Below, in pieces: positions 21,323 to 31,122 of a stretch of 64,000 nucleotides of DNA (its first letter is position 1; each line of letters opens with the position of its first letter). The stretch lies in the NCBI GenBank assembly GCA_012934845.2, contig WNNJ02001666.1, forward strand, positions 31,495 through 95,494, given 5' to 3'. The translations under genes and the position numbers were made by a program. The notes under the pieces were generated by a model. It was not told the DNA's origin. It ran no database searches and worked only from the letters and a program-made list of their open reading frames with translations. Source of the stretch: Pomphorhynchus laevis. Its lineage: Eukaryota > Acanthocephala > Palaeacanthocephala > Echinorhynchida > Pomphorhynchidae.

Positions 21323-23366
21323 TATATATAATCTTAAGGTTTTGTTTGAATTGGTATTGCTAGAGATTGCGAATAGTAATTCTTTCCATATACGGTGTTG
21401 TTTGATATACTGGACTATATATATTCGCTTAAATTTATTTTAATAATATTCTAATGTTTATATATTTCACAATTCTCTGTTTGTATCTCTGTTTTTATAA
21501 AAAACATAATAGTTTAATAGTCATTTATTTAATAAATGTTTAACTTTTACTTTGATCATTTAAATTTATCATTTTTTAAAGAAGATCAGCCAAACAATAA
21601 AAGTATATTTAAAAAATGCAACCTATTAATAAAAGAAGTTAGGAAAATACTAAACATCTTAGAGAAAATAAAATAAATTCAAAACAAAAAAGTATTGTAT
21701 TTTAATAAAACGGTAAATTACCGAAATACAAACATTATTTGACAGTTTGTATTTCAAACTGTCAAATTATGATTAGCATTAATTTTTTCAATTAAAAAAT
21801 TTAAATTTTAAAATTTGTGACTGAACAAATTAAAAAAATATTTGAAATTGACAAATCTATAAATTTGTAAATGGTAATTTACAAATTACCATTTGCTTAT
21901 TTCACCAAAGTATATTTAATTTTATTTAACTTTATAAATTTTTAATTCGAAAGAATTATCTAAAATATTCTTCTTTTCGTTAAAGCCGAAACTAATCACA
22001 GCGGTTTTTTTAGAATAGATGAGTTTTTTTACCTGAATACCTTCTTTCTCGTTGTTCTTAAGTATAATTTTAAATTCATTGTCCGTTTGAAATTCACACA
22101 CACATTAATATTTAAAATTGAACAAAGTTGTTAAATGATCGAATTTACAGATAATTTGTTTTTCTATGCAATATGCCCTCATTATAATGCGTCTTTATAA
22201 TGCTCCTTTTTCAAAAGAATAATCTTTCACCTAATTTTCATTGTGTGTGCTTGATAAAAAGTAGGATTCCACAATTTCTTTGTAAGAAATTGCTGCTTAT
22301 TTTGCTGATGGTGCATCAGAGAAGTAGATAATTTAGTTTCACACTTATCAGAGGGAATATAGTCGAGTCACCATATGTGCACATTTTGCTACATATGCAC
22401 TTCATTCTTTATTGTTAAAGGTAGATCTAGTAAGAGATGAGGAGGAAATGATTATGCAGCAGCCAGTCACTGCGTGATAACCAAGTTAAAATAAAACAAA
22501 TAGCAATTAAGAACTGCCAAATAATTGATTACTATCACCACCTTCTTGCAGCCGAGAAAACACACATTAATCACGCCCTATTCAGCGTTTTAATTGTTAT
22601 AATTTCTTTACTCTAGTCTCGTTAGCCATTTTCACTACCAAAAATGTATAGAGACATTTTAATTGTTGTAATTTCGTTACTTCAATTTTGTTAGAGTATA
22701 CTAGAGTACATATATATGCAATTATTCCTTTTGCCGATCTCATCCATGATTTACTGACGGCAATCAGCTTCCGAAATGTCTATAGGTAAAATAATTAAAA
22801 CTATATAATGAATTCTACACGTTATTGATTTACAGTTTTCAGACAAAATTTATTAATTCATGTATAAAGATGATTTTTCAAATGATTTTGATTTACATTA
22901 AAAATAATTACATAAAAGGGATATAATAAATAAAAAAGTATAAAAAAGTATTAATTGAATTCAAAGTATCATTTCAATTTTCAAATTCAAATGATATTAT
23001 TAATTTATACATAATTTATTTATTAAACTTATAAGGCTTAACCGTGTTATCAGCAAACAAGTCCCTTAAAAGTAAACATATTGTATTGTCCCACAGTTAT
23101 TAAAAAATTGCAAATATAATATCTCACAATGTGATTGCTTCACGGTGACCTCGCTTGCTCTTCATTAATGATGCCGTTATTAGTCATTGAAGAAGCTGAT
23201 CGATGAAGGAGTGATCGATAGGTCCGGAAAACACATTGACCCATAGTGACATAAAGCACGCTCAGTTAAACATTTTAAGCGACAACTACAATTCGCTTAA
23301 GAATTTGTTGCTGATTTGATTGATTGCAGTCCTTTATTTCGTTTAAAAAGTTTTAGAGCTTTAATC
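21323..23366. other. AT-rich non-coding DNA with short hairpins
   Basis: Contains GACAGTTTGTATTTCAAACTGTC-type and GTAAATGGTAATTTAC-type hairpins at ~21740-21900, and a diverged direct duplication TTTTAATTGT...TTTCGTTAC...TTGTTAG at ~22590-22695. No coding exon is recognised. Confidence 0.4.
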
Positions 23367-23367
23367 G

Positions 23368-23397
23368 ATGATGTCGGATGTAGCGGCGAAAACCAAG
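23368..23397 (+). CDS. Weak candidate for a very short first exon
   Basis: ATGATGTCGGATGTAGCGGC opens ten codons (MMSDVAAKTK) that end at AAG before GTACGA, a fair donor, in a patch with higher GC (23110-23480). No homology is seen and the exon is too short to trust. Confidence 0.12.
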
Positions 23398-23967
23398 GTA
23401 CGAAAATATCGCATTTATCGAGATCGATTATCTCCTCGACATTTTGTGAGCTTCATGATAATTGAATGTAAGGCCGAGCTCCGTCCTTACAACTTATTGT
23501 GTATTTCTCAAGCGAGGATAAATCTTATAAAGTTATGACTTATAGTTTGGACCACTCCATGCTTACATGACAATATATGGAAGATATTTGTCTCAGCGTT
23601 GAGCACACATCGGAATTGCAGTATTATGAATTTCTACCCTTATCGTGTTGATAAGCCGTCACGGTATTCGTTTTGGGTGCAACTAAAATTCTCGTGTTTG
23701 ATTGACAGCGGACTTTGTACATGCGAAGTTAGAGCGCACATAACTCTTCACACAAATTCTTCTTAATCAGCGCGATGCATTCTATCAACAAGCTATTCCT
23801 ATGTGATTGTGCTGATATAATCGTTATATTATAATATATTAATATTACAATATTAATTACAATATAATATTATGCAATCGTTATATTGTAATATTAAATT
23901 ACAGTAATTTTAATAAGTTTAGTGGACATTTTCTGCTTTAACGTTATTACAATAACTCATTTGAATA

Positions 23968-23978
23968 TAAACTGAAAC
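23968..23978. repeat. Left copy of 11-base direct repeat flanking the 370-base array
   Basis: TAAACTGAAAC lies directly before the first 370-base unit and is repeated exactly at 27791-27801 directly after the last unit, as expected for a target-site duplication. Confidence 0.6.
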
Positions 23979-26795
23979 TTTCTTGACGGGAAACCGGAAT
24001 CTGCCAGGTTAATAGAATGAATAATTGCATACACGAGCGAGTATCATCATTTGGTCGGCTTCATAAATTATCCTCGTGTGAAGTCTTTAATCCTAGATGC
24101 AGCACTGTAAACTACAATCAGCGTAGGTGGACCTCATCAGCAATGAGCCTACGCCTACCTTTCGTGTTTCGGTCCTTTAATGATCTGCTGAAATTTTCCT
24201 CTGCTGCCTTTCTGTAAAAACAAACGATACAGTTTGTAAGGAACACATTTCAACTTGTGCAAACTGTACGTTGTTTCCGTCTTTTGTAACAAAAAGACGG
24301 AGATAGCACTACAGTTGCCGGAAACAACCGACAATCTGTTTTTTGAATTTTCTTGACAGGAAACCGGAATCTGCCAGGTTAATAGAATGAATAATTGCAT
24401 ACACGAGCGAGTATCATCATTTGGTCGGCTTCATAAATTATCCTCGTGTGAAGTCTTTAATCCTAGATGCAGCACTGTACACTACAATCAGCGTAGGTGG
24501 ACCTCATCAGCAGTGAGCCTACGCCTACCTTTCGTGTTTCGGTCCTTTAATGATCTGCTGAAATTTTCCTCTGCTGCCTTTCTGTAAAAACAAACGATAC
24601 AGTTTGTAAGGAACACATTTCAACTTGTGCAAACTGTACGTTGTTTCCGTCTTTTGTAACAAAAAGACGGAGATAGCACTACAGTTGCCGGAAACAACCG
24701 ACAATCTGTTTTTTGAATTTTCTTGACAGGAAACCGGAATCTGCCAGGTTAATAGAATGAATAATTGCATACACGAGCGAGTATCATCATTTGGTCGGCT
24801 TCATAAATTATCCTCGTGTGAAGTCTTTAATCCTAGATGCAGCACTGTAAACTACAATCAGCGTAGGTGGACCTCATCAGCAGTGAGCCTACGCCTACCT
24901 TTCGTGTTTCGGTCCTTTAATGATCTGCTGAAATTTTCCTCTGCTGCCTTTCTGTAAAAACAAACGATACAGTTTGTAAGGAACACATTTCAACTTGTGC
25001 AAACTGTACGTTGTTTCCGTCTTTTGTAACAAAAAGACGGAGATAGCACTACAGTTGCCGGAAACAACCGACAATCTGTTTTTTGAATTTTCTTGACAGG
25101 AAACCGGAATCTGCCAGGTAAATAGAATGAACAATTGCATACACGAGCGAGTATCATCATTTGGTCGGCTTCATCAATTATCCTCGTGTGAATACTTTAA
25201 TCCTAAATGCAGCATTGTACACTACAATTAGCGTAGGTGGACCTCATCAGCAGTGAGCCTACGCCTACCTTTCGTGTTTCGGTCATTTAATGATCTGCTG
25301 AAATTTTCCTCTGATGCCTTTATGTAAAAACAAACGATCTAGTTTGTAAGGAAAACATTTCCACTTGTGCAAACTGTACGTTGTATCCGTCTTTTGAAAC
25401 AAAAAGACCGAAATAGTACTACAGTTGACGGAAACAACCGACAATCTGTCTTTTGAATTTTCTTTGACAGGAAACCGGAATCTGCCAGGTTAATAGAATG
25501 AATAATTGCATACACGAGCGAGTATCATCATTTGGTCGGCTTCATAAATTATCCTCGTGTGAATACTTTAATCCTAGATGCAGCATTGTACACTACAATT
25601 AGCGTAAGTGGACCTCATCAGCAGTGAGCCTACGCCTACCTTTCGTGTTTCGGTCCTTTAATGATCTGCTTATAATAATTATAATCAAAATAATTATTCA
25701 TATATCAAGTATTTAATGATAAATTACTCGAAATACGCGATGTAAAAAATATCCAAGGTTGATGACAATTAAATAATCATATCATTCACAATTTTACAGA
25801 TTTATTTTTAAATTATAAGATCGTTTTATTATTTTCAATTAAGAAAAAAATGAAAAATTTCTGTTTAGATAAAAATTAAAATAGATATTTATGCAAAAAA
25901 AGTACTCTTGAGTATCATCATTTGGTCGGCTTCATAAATTATCTTCGTGTGAAGTCTTTAATCCTAGATGCAGCACTGTACACTACAATCAGCGTAGGTG
26001 GACCTCATCAGCAGTGAGCCTACGCCTACCTTTCGTGTTTCGGTCCTTTAATGATCTGCTGAAATTTTCCTCTGCTGCCTTTCTGTAAAAACAAACGATC
26101 TAGTTCGTAAGGAAAACATTTCCACTTGTGCAAACTGTACGTTGTATCCGTCTTTTGAAACAAAAAGACCGAAATAGTACTACAGTTGACGGAAACAACC
26201 AACAATCTGTCTTTTGAATTTTCTTTGACAGGAAACCGGAATCTGCCAGGTAAATAGAATGAACAATTGCATACACGAGCGAGTATCATCATTTGGTCGG
26301 CTTCATAAATTATCCTCGTGTGAAGTCTTTAATCCTAAATGCAGCATTGTACACTACAATTAGCGTAAGGTGGACCTCATCAGCAGTGAGCCTACGCCTA
26401 CCTTTCGTGTTTCGGTCCTTTAATGATCTGCTGAAATTTTCCTCTGCTGCCTTTATGTAAAAACAAACGATCTAGTTCGTAAGGAAAACATTTCCACTTG
26501 TGCAAACTGTACGTTGTTTCCGTCTTTTGTAACAAAAAGACCGAAATAGTACTACAGTTGACGGAAACAACCGACAATCTGTCTTTTGAATTTTCTTTGA
26601 CAGGAAACCGGAATCTGCCAGGTTAATAGAATGAATAATTGCATACACGAGCGAGTATCATCATTTGGTCGGCTTCATAAATTATCCTCGTGTGAAGTCT
26701 TTAATCCTAGATGCAGCACTGTACACTACAATCAGCGTAGGTGGACCTCATCAGCAGTGAGCCTACGCCTACCTTTCGTGTTTCGGTCCTTAAAT
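23979..26795 (-). repeat. 370-base satellite array, main orientation, eight units (family P1)
   Basis: GCATACACGAGCGAGTATCATC recurs at exactly 370-base steps (24027, 24397, 24767 and on). Two subfamilies are visible: units 1-3 with the internal hairpin CCGTCTTTT/AAAAGACGG, later units with GTATCCGTCTTTTGAAAC. A ~240-base unrelated AT-rich segment (~25671-25910) interrupts it. Permuted hammerhead-like motifs on the minus strand lie at 24099-24175, 24469-24545, 24839-24915, 25209-25285, 25580-25656, 25970-26046, 26341-26418 and 26713-26789. The open frames of 66, 81 and 88 codons on both strands are by-products of the repeat. Confidence 0.95.
24469..24545 (-). ncRNA. Permuted hammerhead-like motif, P1 representative
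   Basis: Minus strand: GGACC-GAAACAC, linker, GCGTAGG, loop strand CACTG-CTGATGAG-GTCC, CCTACGC, linker, GTGTA-CAGTG. Stem I is CACTG/CAGTG, stem II GGACC/GGTCC, stem III ACAC/GTGT adjacent to the GUA site, and an extra 7-bp helix GCGTAGG/CCTACGC presents the CUGAUGA strand as its loop. The two linkers are 8-9 bases each. All positions essential for hammerhead chemistry (CUGAUGA, GAAA, UH) are present; only the connection order differs from known hammerheads. Cleavage would fall after GTGTA. Confidence 0.6.
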
Positions 26796-27790
26796 GATCT
26801 GCTTTACAAACTGTATTGTTTGTTTTTACAGAAAGGCAGCAGAGGAAAATTTCAGCATTACAAACTGTATCGTTTGTTTTTACAGAAATGCAGCAGAGGA
26901 AAATTTCAGCAGATCATTAAAGGACCGAAACACGAAAGGTAGGCGTAGGCTCACTGCTGATGAGGTCCACCTACGCTGATTGTAGTGTACAGTGCTGCAT
27001 CTAGGATTAAAGACTTCACACGAGGATAATTTATGAAGCCGACCAAATGATGATACTCGCTCGTGTATGCAATTATTCATTCTATTAACCTGGCAGATTC
27101 CGGTTTCTTGTCAAGAAAATTCAAAAAACAGATTGTCGGTTGTTTCCGTCAACTGTAGTACTATTTCGGTCTTTTTGTTTCAAAAGACGGATACAACGTA
27201 CAGTTTGCACAAGTGGAAATGTTTTCCTTACAAACTAGATCGTTTGTTTTTACAGAAAGGCATCAGAGGAAAATTTCAGCAGATAATTAAAGGACCGAAA
27301 CACGAAAGGTAGGCGTAGGCTCACTGCTGATGAGGTCCACCTACGCTGATTGTAGTGTACAGTGCTGCATCTAGGATTAAAGACTTCACACGAGGATAAT
27401 TTATGAAGCCGACCAAATGATGATACTCGCTCGTGTATGCAATTATTCATTCTATTAACCTGGCAGATTCCGGTTTCCTGTCAAGAAAATTCAAAAAACA
27501 GATTGTCGGTTGTTTCCGGCAACTGTAGTGCTATCTCCGTCTTTTTGTTACAAAAGACGGAAACAACGTACAGTTTGCACAAGTTGAAATGTGTTCCTTA
27601 CAAACTGTATCGTTTGTTTTTACAGAAAGGCAGCAGAGAAAAATTTCAGCAGATCATTAAAGAACCGAAACACGAAAGGTAGGCGTAGGCTCACTGCTGA
27701 TGAGGTCCACCTACGCTGATTGTAGTGTACAGTGCTGCATCTAGGATTAAAGACTTCACACGAGGATAATTTATGAAGCCGACCAAATGA
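26796..27790 (+). repeat. 370-base satellite array, inverted part, about 2.7 units
   Basis: After a short scrambled junction (~26796-26905, with two copies of ACAAACTGTAT(T/C)GTTTGTTT) the same unit continues in the opposite direction to 27790. The motifs are on the plus strand at 26922-26998, 27292-27368 and 27662-27738 (the last with GAACC instead of GGACC). Units of the two orientations are reverse complements, forming a kilobase-scale palindrome. Confidence 0.95.
26922..26998 (+). ncRNA. Permuted hammerhead-like motif, P1, plus-strand copy
   Basis: Same strands as the minus-strand representative, all intact: GGACC-GAAACAC, GCGTAGG, CACTG-CTGATGAG-GTCC, CCTACGC, GTGTA-CAGTG. A transcript crossing the palindrome in either direction would carry such motifs and also fold on itself. 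Confidence 0.6.
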
Positions 27791-27801
27791 TAAACTGAAA
27801 C
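27791..27801. repeat. Right copy of 11-base direct repeat flanking the 370-base array
   Basis: TAAACTGAAAC, identical to 23968-23978, follows GCCGACCAAATGA, where the last unit breaks off. Confidence 0.6.
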
Positions 27802-28069
27802 CTTACAGTTCTGCAACTTACGTAACATGGAATGCGCCTATCACAGACGCCTAGCCCTCCCCAATGAGGGCGTTTTGACCTTAGTCTACTCATCGCTATA
27901 GGGTGGTGGTCCTGTAGCTACATAACTTGAACAATACTTAATACTTGGTAAACCTCTGAAAGGAAATCGCAAAGCTCCTCCGCTGATTACAAGTCCTACG
28001 TCTGGTTCGATTGCAATACTTAAAAATGTTTTTTTTTCGTTATTATCAAAATAATTTAAATATTCATAG
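27802..28069. other. GC-rich unannotated patch, possibly SINE-derived
   Basis: 27830-28015 is markedly less AT-rich. GGTTCGATTGC at ~28004 resembles a pol III B box and GTAGCTACATAACTTG upstream is only a poor A box, so a tRNA-derived element is possible but not established. Confidence 0.3.
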
Positions 28070-28130
28070 ATGGGAATAGAGAATTTTGCTTCTTTAGCAA
28101 AATTACTAAATATTCATGCAATCACATGTG
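28070..28130 (+). CDS. Candidate internal exon, 61 bases
   Basis: The acceptor TATTCATAG precedes ATGGGAATAGAG and the donor GTAAGT follows TGTG. The open frame is MGIENFASLAKLLNIHAITC plus one base (phase 1 end). No homology is recognised. The phase would suit the ZFHX exon at 54184. Confidence 0.25.
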
Positions 28131-29514
28131 GTAAGTTTACCTTTTTGTTCTGCATTTAACACATATAGCGTTTAAAACACAATGACGATATGATGGGACA
28201 TATCAGTCATATTCTGCAAACATTCTTGATGCTTGTGATAATACATTAAAGAGTGTATTTAACTAATTAGACAGTGAAGTTTAAAGATAAATTTCAATTA
28301 TTATTGATTTTCCTACTCATAAAAGGATTCATTCTATAACTGATTTCATTGCGTGAGCAAAAATCAAATTGTATTTTTAAACTAAATGTATCTTTAATCA
28401 ATCAATTATTTATAAAACGGAGAAAGCGGCTTACACATTTAAATGGGTGTTAGCTTAAGAGAACTTTAAATAATTTTCAGATGATAAAAGCATTGATTAG
28501 TTTTGAATTTAATACGCGCTATGTACGTAAATCTAAATTCCACTAGTCGCTAAAAGATATCTGCTCAATATCGTCAAGCTAATTCCATTAATTGCCGTTA
28601 AACAATTAAGTCTGTGGTTAATGCATTTCGTTTTTTTTAAATTAAGGTCATTATCTTGTCATCTATCACACACGGCTTGTAGCTAGCTGATGTACGGTTG
28701 TATAAAATATGTAAAAGTAGAACACCTCAACTTTTAATTTATGTACCTCAGCAAATGGTGATTTCTTTCAAATATCATCATCACCACAAGTAAAACCGAC
28801 AGCTACGTTCTCCTACATATTAAACATGAATGAGATAGACAAAATGTGCATATCTTTTGTATTTTCTCAACCACAACACAGTAGGTGTTGAAAAATGATT
28901 GACAAAAAAGCATCTCATTCGTGTGTGCGTACGTTTAAGATATTCTTTTTATATATTAACAAAGCGAGAGTTAATTTGTTGAATTGTTCTCATCGTGAGT
29001 ACCTGCTTTTAGAGTGAGAAATTTAACGTTCGTTGAGGTGATTAGTCTCGCCATTAATTGCAACAGAAAATATTTCAATTTTTATAATTTACAACGAATG
29101 AAGACGAGGAGATGTATGAGGAGAACAGATAGAGAGGGGGTCGTCGGCTGATGTAAAAGCAAACACAATTTAGGGTGAAATGCTACGAATGTGAGGGTTT
29201 ATATATAGAGAAAGATGAAGGCGCATGAGTAAGGAACGATTTCATTTTTATAAATAGAGAGAGTTAGAATTAATGCATTTGACACAAGCAAAAACAAATG
29301 ATGAGGGATGATGAAACTAAGCATCAGAAGAGGTATTTCTATTATATGTAGAAGTTTACAATTTTAAGTTTCGACACTTATTTTCAGGGATCAGCCTAAT
29401 ATTACTTCGACCCGGTGCACTTGACGTTATAAAACGTCGATCGGCTTTACGTGCAACTGGTTATCTCTGAACATTGTCCAGAATTTGTGCGTCATTTTCG
29501 AATATACTAATTAG
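28131..29514. other. Non-repetitive DNA, possible upstream regulatory region
   Basis: GC is above background between 28660 and 29510, with the purine-rich stretch AGATAGAGAGGGGGTCGTC near 29128 and TTTATATATAGAG near 29198. No repeat similarity inside the window. It precedes a candidate first exon, so promoter or 5' UTR function is possible. Confidence 0.3.
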
Positions 29515-29584
29515 ATGGCTTCATTCTGTTGCCCTGATGAGTCAAAAGTTGTCGTTTATTCAACAAACATATCTTCGAATCCAG
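29515..29584 (+). CDS. Candidate first coding exon
   Basis: ATGGCTTCATTCTGTTGCCC opens 23 codons (MASFCCPDESKVVVYSTNIS...) and ends at CCAG before GTAAAT, phase 1. It follows a non-repetitive GC-richer stretch. If used as an alternative first exon of the ZFHX gene, its phase fits 54184. The CTGATGAGTC inside it is not a ribozyme (no GAAA strand). Confidence 0.3.
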
Positions 29585-30379
29585 GTAAATCTCCGTTCTT
29601 ACTAATATATCAACTTACATTTTTAAATTGCAAGATTGTTGAATTAATTTAAAGATGAGCGAATCTACACTGAAATTATCTCAGAATTATCGTTTATTCT
29701 TTAAAAATTTGTGCTAGCTAAAAAATTAATTCTAGCAAACTCCAATAGCGTTATACTAATTTTGATAATATACAATCACATGTGATTTAACTTCCTCTTC
29801 GGTTAATCTTAGTTCACACTTCAAGTGTCCTAGTTCATAATAGAAATATGCAAATGTTTAAATGCTAAACTCGTGTGATCTCCACTTAAAACGAATAGCA
29901 GTCGTAGTTGCTCTATACAAATGTACAAAACTTGGGCATTTCTATCGAATATTACAAAATCTTTTTAAAAATAAATAAGAGGTAAAATATTAAATTAAAC
30001 TTAAAAGTATTTATTATAAATATTTATAATAAAATATAAATATTTTTTTGTATTTATAAAGATATAAAACATGTATAAAAATTTAAAAATATTTATTATA
30101 AATATTTATATTTATAATAAAATATAAATATTTTTTTTGTATTTATGAAGCATATGTATAAAAATATTGCTTTTGTTTAAATTAGATTTTAACTAGTTGC
30201 CACCTACAATTGGTTGCTGGACTGAACTCGTTGTAAAATATTCGTTAAAGCTGTGAGAAAATGATCAATTTATTAATTTTTTATATAAAAATTACTATAA
30301 TTCAACTGAGTATAATTGAGTATTAACTGAGTATTATTAATAACAAATTAATAATATTAGTTATTAAAACGGTTCCAAT

Positions 30380-30480
30380 GGGGAATCTTTTCCTACAGGA
30401 ATTGCATGGTACTCCTATACAATGGATATCAACGGATAAAAATCCGGCAGACATTCCTAGTCGTTGGTAGTTACCGCGAC
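30380..30480 (+). mobile_element. Scrap of an LTR retroelement, BEL/Pao-like (fossil)
   Basis: A short translated segment with the motif STDKNPADIPSR is typical of the region after the RNase H domain of BEL/Pao-type polyproteins. No LTRs, other domains or intact frame are visible. It is an old, broken remnant about 100 bases long. Confidence 0.4.
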
Positions 30481-30841
30481 ACTCTCCTTTTTGCTTGTTT
30501 CTACATCTTCTGACATCACAGCTAATTTCCCAAATAGCTACGTGTCTTCCGTGTCGATTTTATCTACTCAGAATCACACGCGATATCACTTCGTCTGACA
30601 GCGAAGGCAGAAGAAGTATTTTTCAAGAAAAAGCAGCTACGTAGCTATTTTGGTAGGGGATCGTATTCTAACGATCTATTAGAAACCTACCTAGTTGTTT
30701 GATCCGCTAGCCGGATCACTGATTTTTCATGCTGCCACTTGCATTGAATGTTTTTAATTTAACTTGATTACATCTGTGAGCTGAAATTCTTCTGATTGTA
30801 GCACGACATTATCCTCACAGGTATTGTTCCTATTCTTGATA

Positions 30842-30916
30842 CAGCAGGACGCTACTAATCAGTCTGGGTGGGTCTCATCAGCTGCTGACCCAGACCTACA
30901 TTTCACGTTTCGACCC
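30842..30916 (-). ncRNA. Permuted hammerhead-like motif (family P2)
   Basis: Minus strand: GGGTC-GAAACG, linker, GTCTGGGT, loop strand CAGCAG-CTGATGA-GACCC, ACCCAGAC, linker, CGTC-CTGCTG. Stem I is six Watson-Crick pairs (CAGCAG/CTGCTG), stem II GGGTC/GACCC, stem III ACG/CGT, extra helix 8 bp. Linkers are 8-9 bases as in P1, although most stem sequences differ from P1. That is the pattern of compensatory change expected when the pairings matter. Confidence 0.65.
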
Positions 30917-30941
30917 TTATTTTCTGCTTTCTCCGTACACT

Positions 30942-31024
30942 GGTGCTGATCGGATTAGAACTCAGGACGTCTGTATCGCGATTCAACGCTACATCCACTA
31001 AGCTGGCTGCTCCAGTGGTGTAGA
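30942..31024 (-). repeat. tRNA-like region (SINE head) upstream of the P2 hammerhead
   Basis: The minus strand contains AGCTTAGTGGATGTAGCG, close to a tRNA D-arm/A box (TAGCTCAGTGGTAGAGCG), and about 30 bases later GAGTTCTAATCC, close to a B box (GGTTCGAATCC). Order and spacing suit a pol III internal promoter driving the downstream hammerhead segment, as in schistosome ribozyme repeats. It is too degenerate for a functional tRNA. Confidence 0.5.
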
Positions 31025-31122
31025 TATACATTTCTGTATATTGCTTTTGGTTGGGGATCGTATTCTAACGATCTATTAGAAACCTACCTAGTTGTTTGAT
31101 CCGCTAGCCGGATCACTGATTT

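Larger units (their letters stand above)
30656..31122 (-). repeat. ~397-base repeat unit in 1.2 copies (family P2)
   Basis: A 70-base segment (GGGGATCGTATTCTAACGAT ... CCGGATCACTGATTT) at 30656-30725 is repeated exactly at 31053-31122, 397 bases apart. The interval holds a tRNA-like region and a permuted hammerhead on the minus strand. Unit length and content parallel the 347-390-base ribozyme repeats elsewhere in the window, so this is probably a short array of the same type. Confidence 0.7.

Noticed and set aside
24017-27682. Repeated open frames of 66, 81 and 88 codons on both strands of the 370-base array
   Set aside because: They overlap each other antisense, start and stop at fixed places in the repeat and change freely between units; the conserved parts are the ribozyme strands, not codons.
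23979-27790. CRISPR array
   Set aside because: Unit length of 370 bases without unique spacers, inverted part, and an animal genome.
27980-28020. A tRNA gene based on GGTTCGATTGC
   Set aside because: No acceptable acceptor stem or D-arm could be drawn; at best a SINE remnant.
29515-29560. CTGATGAGTC as a hammerhead core
   Set aside because: No GAAA strand or complementary arms on either side; chance match inside a candidate exon.
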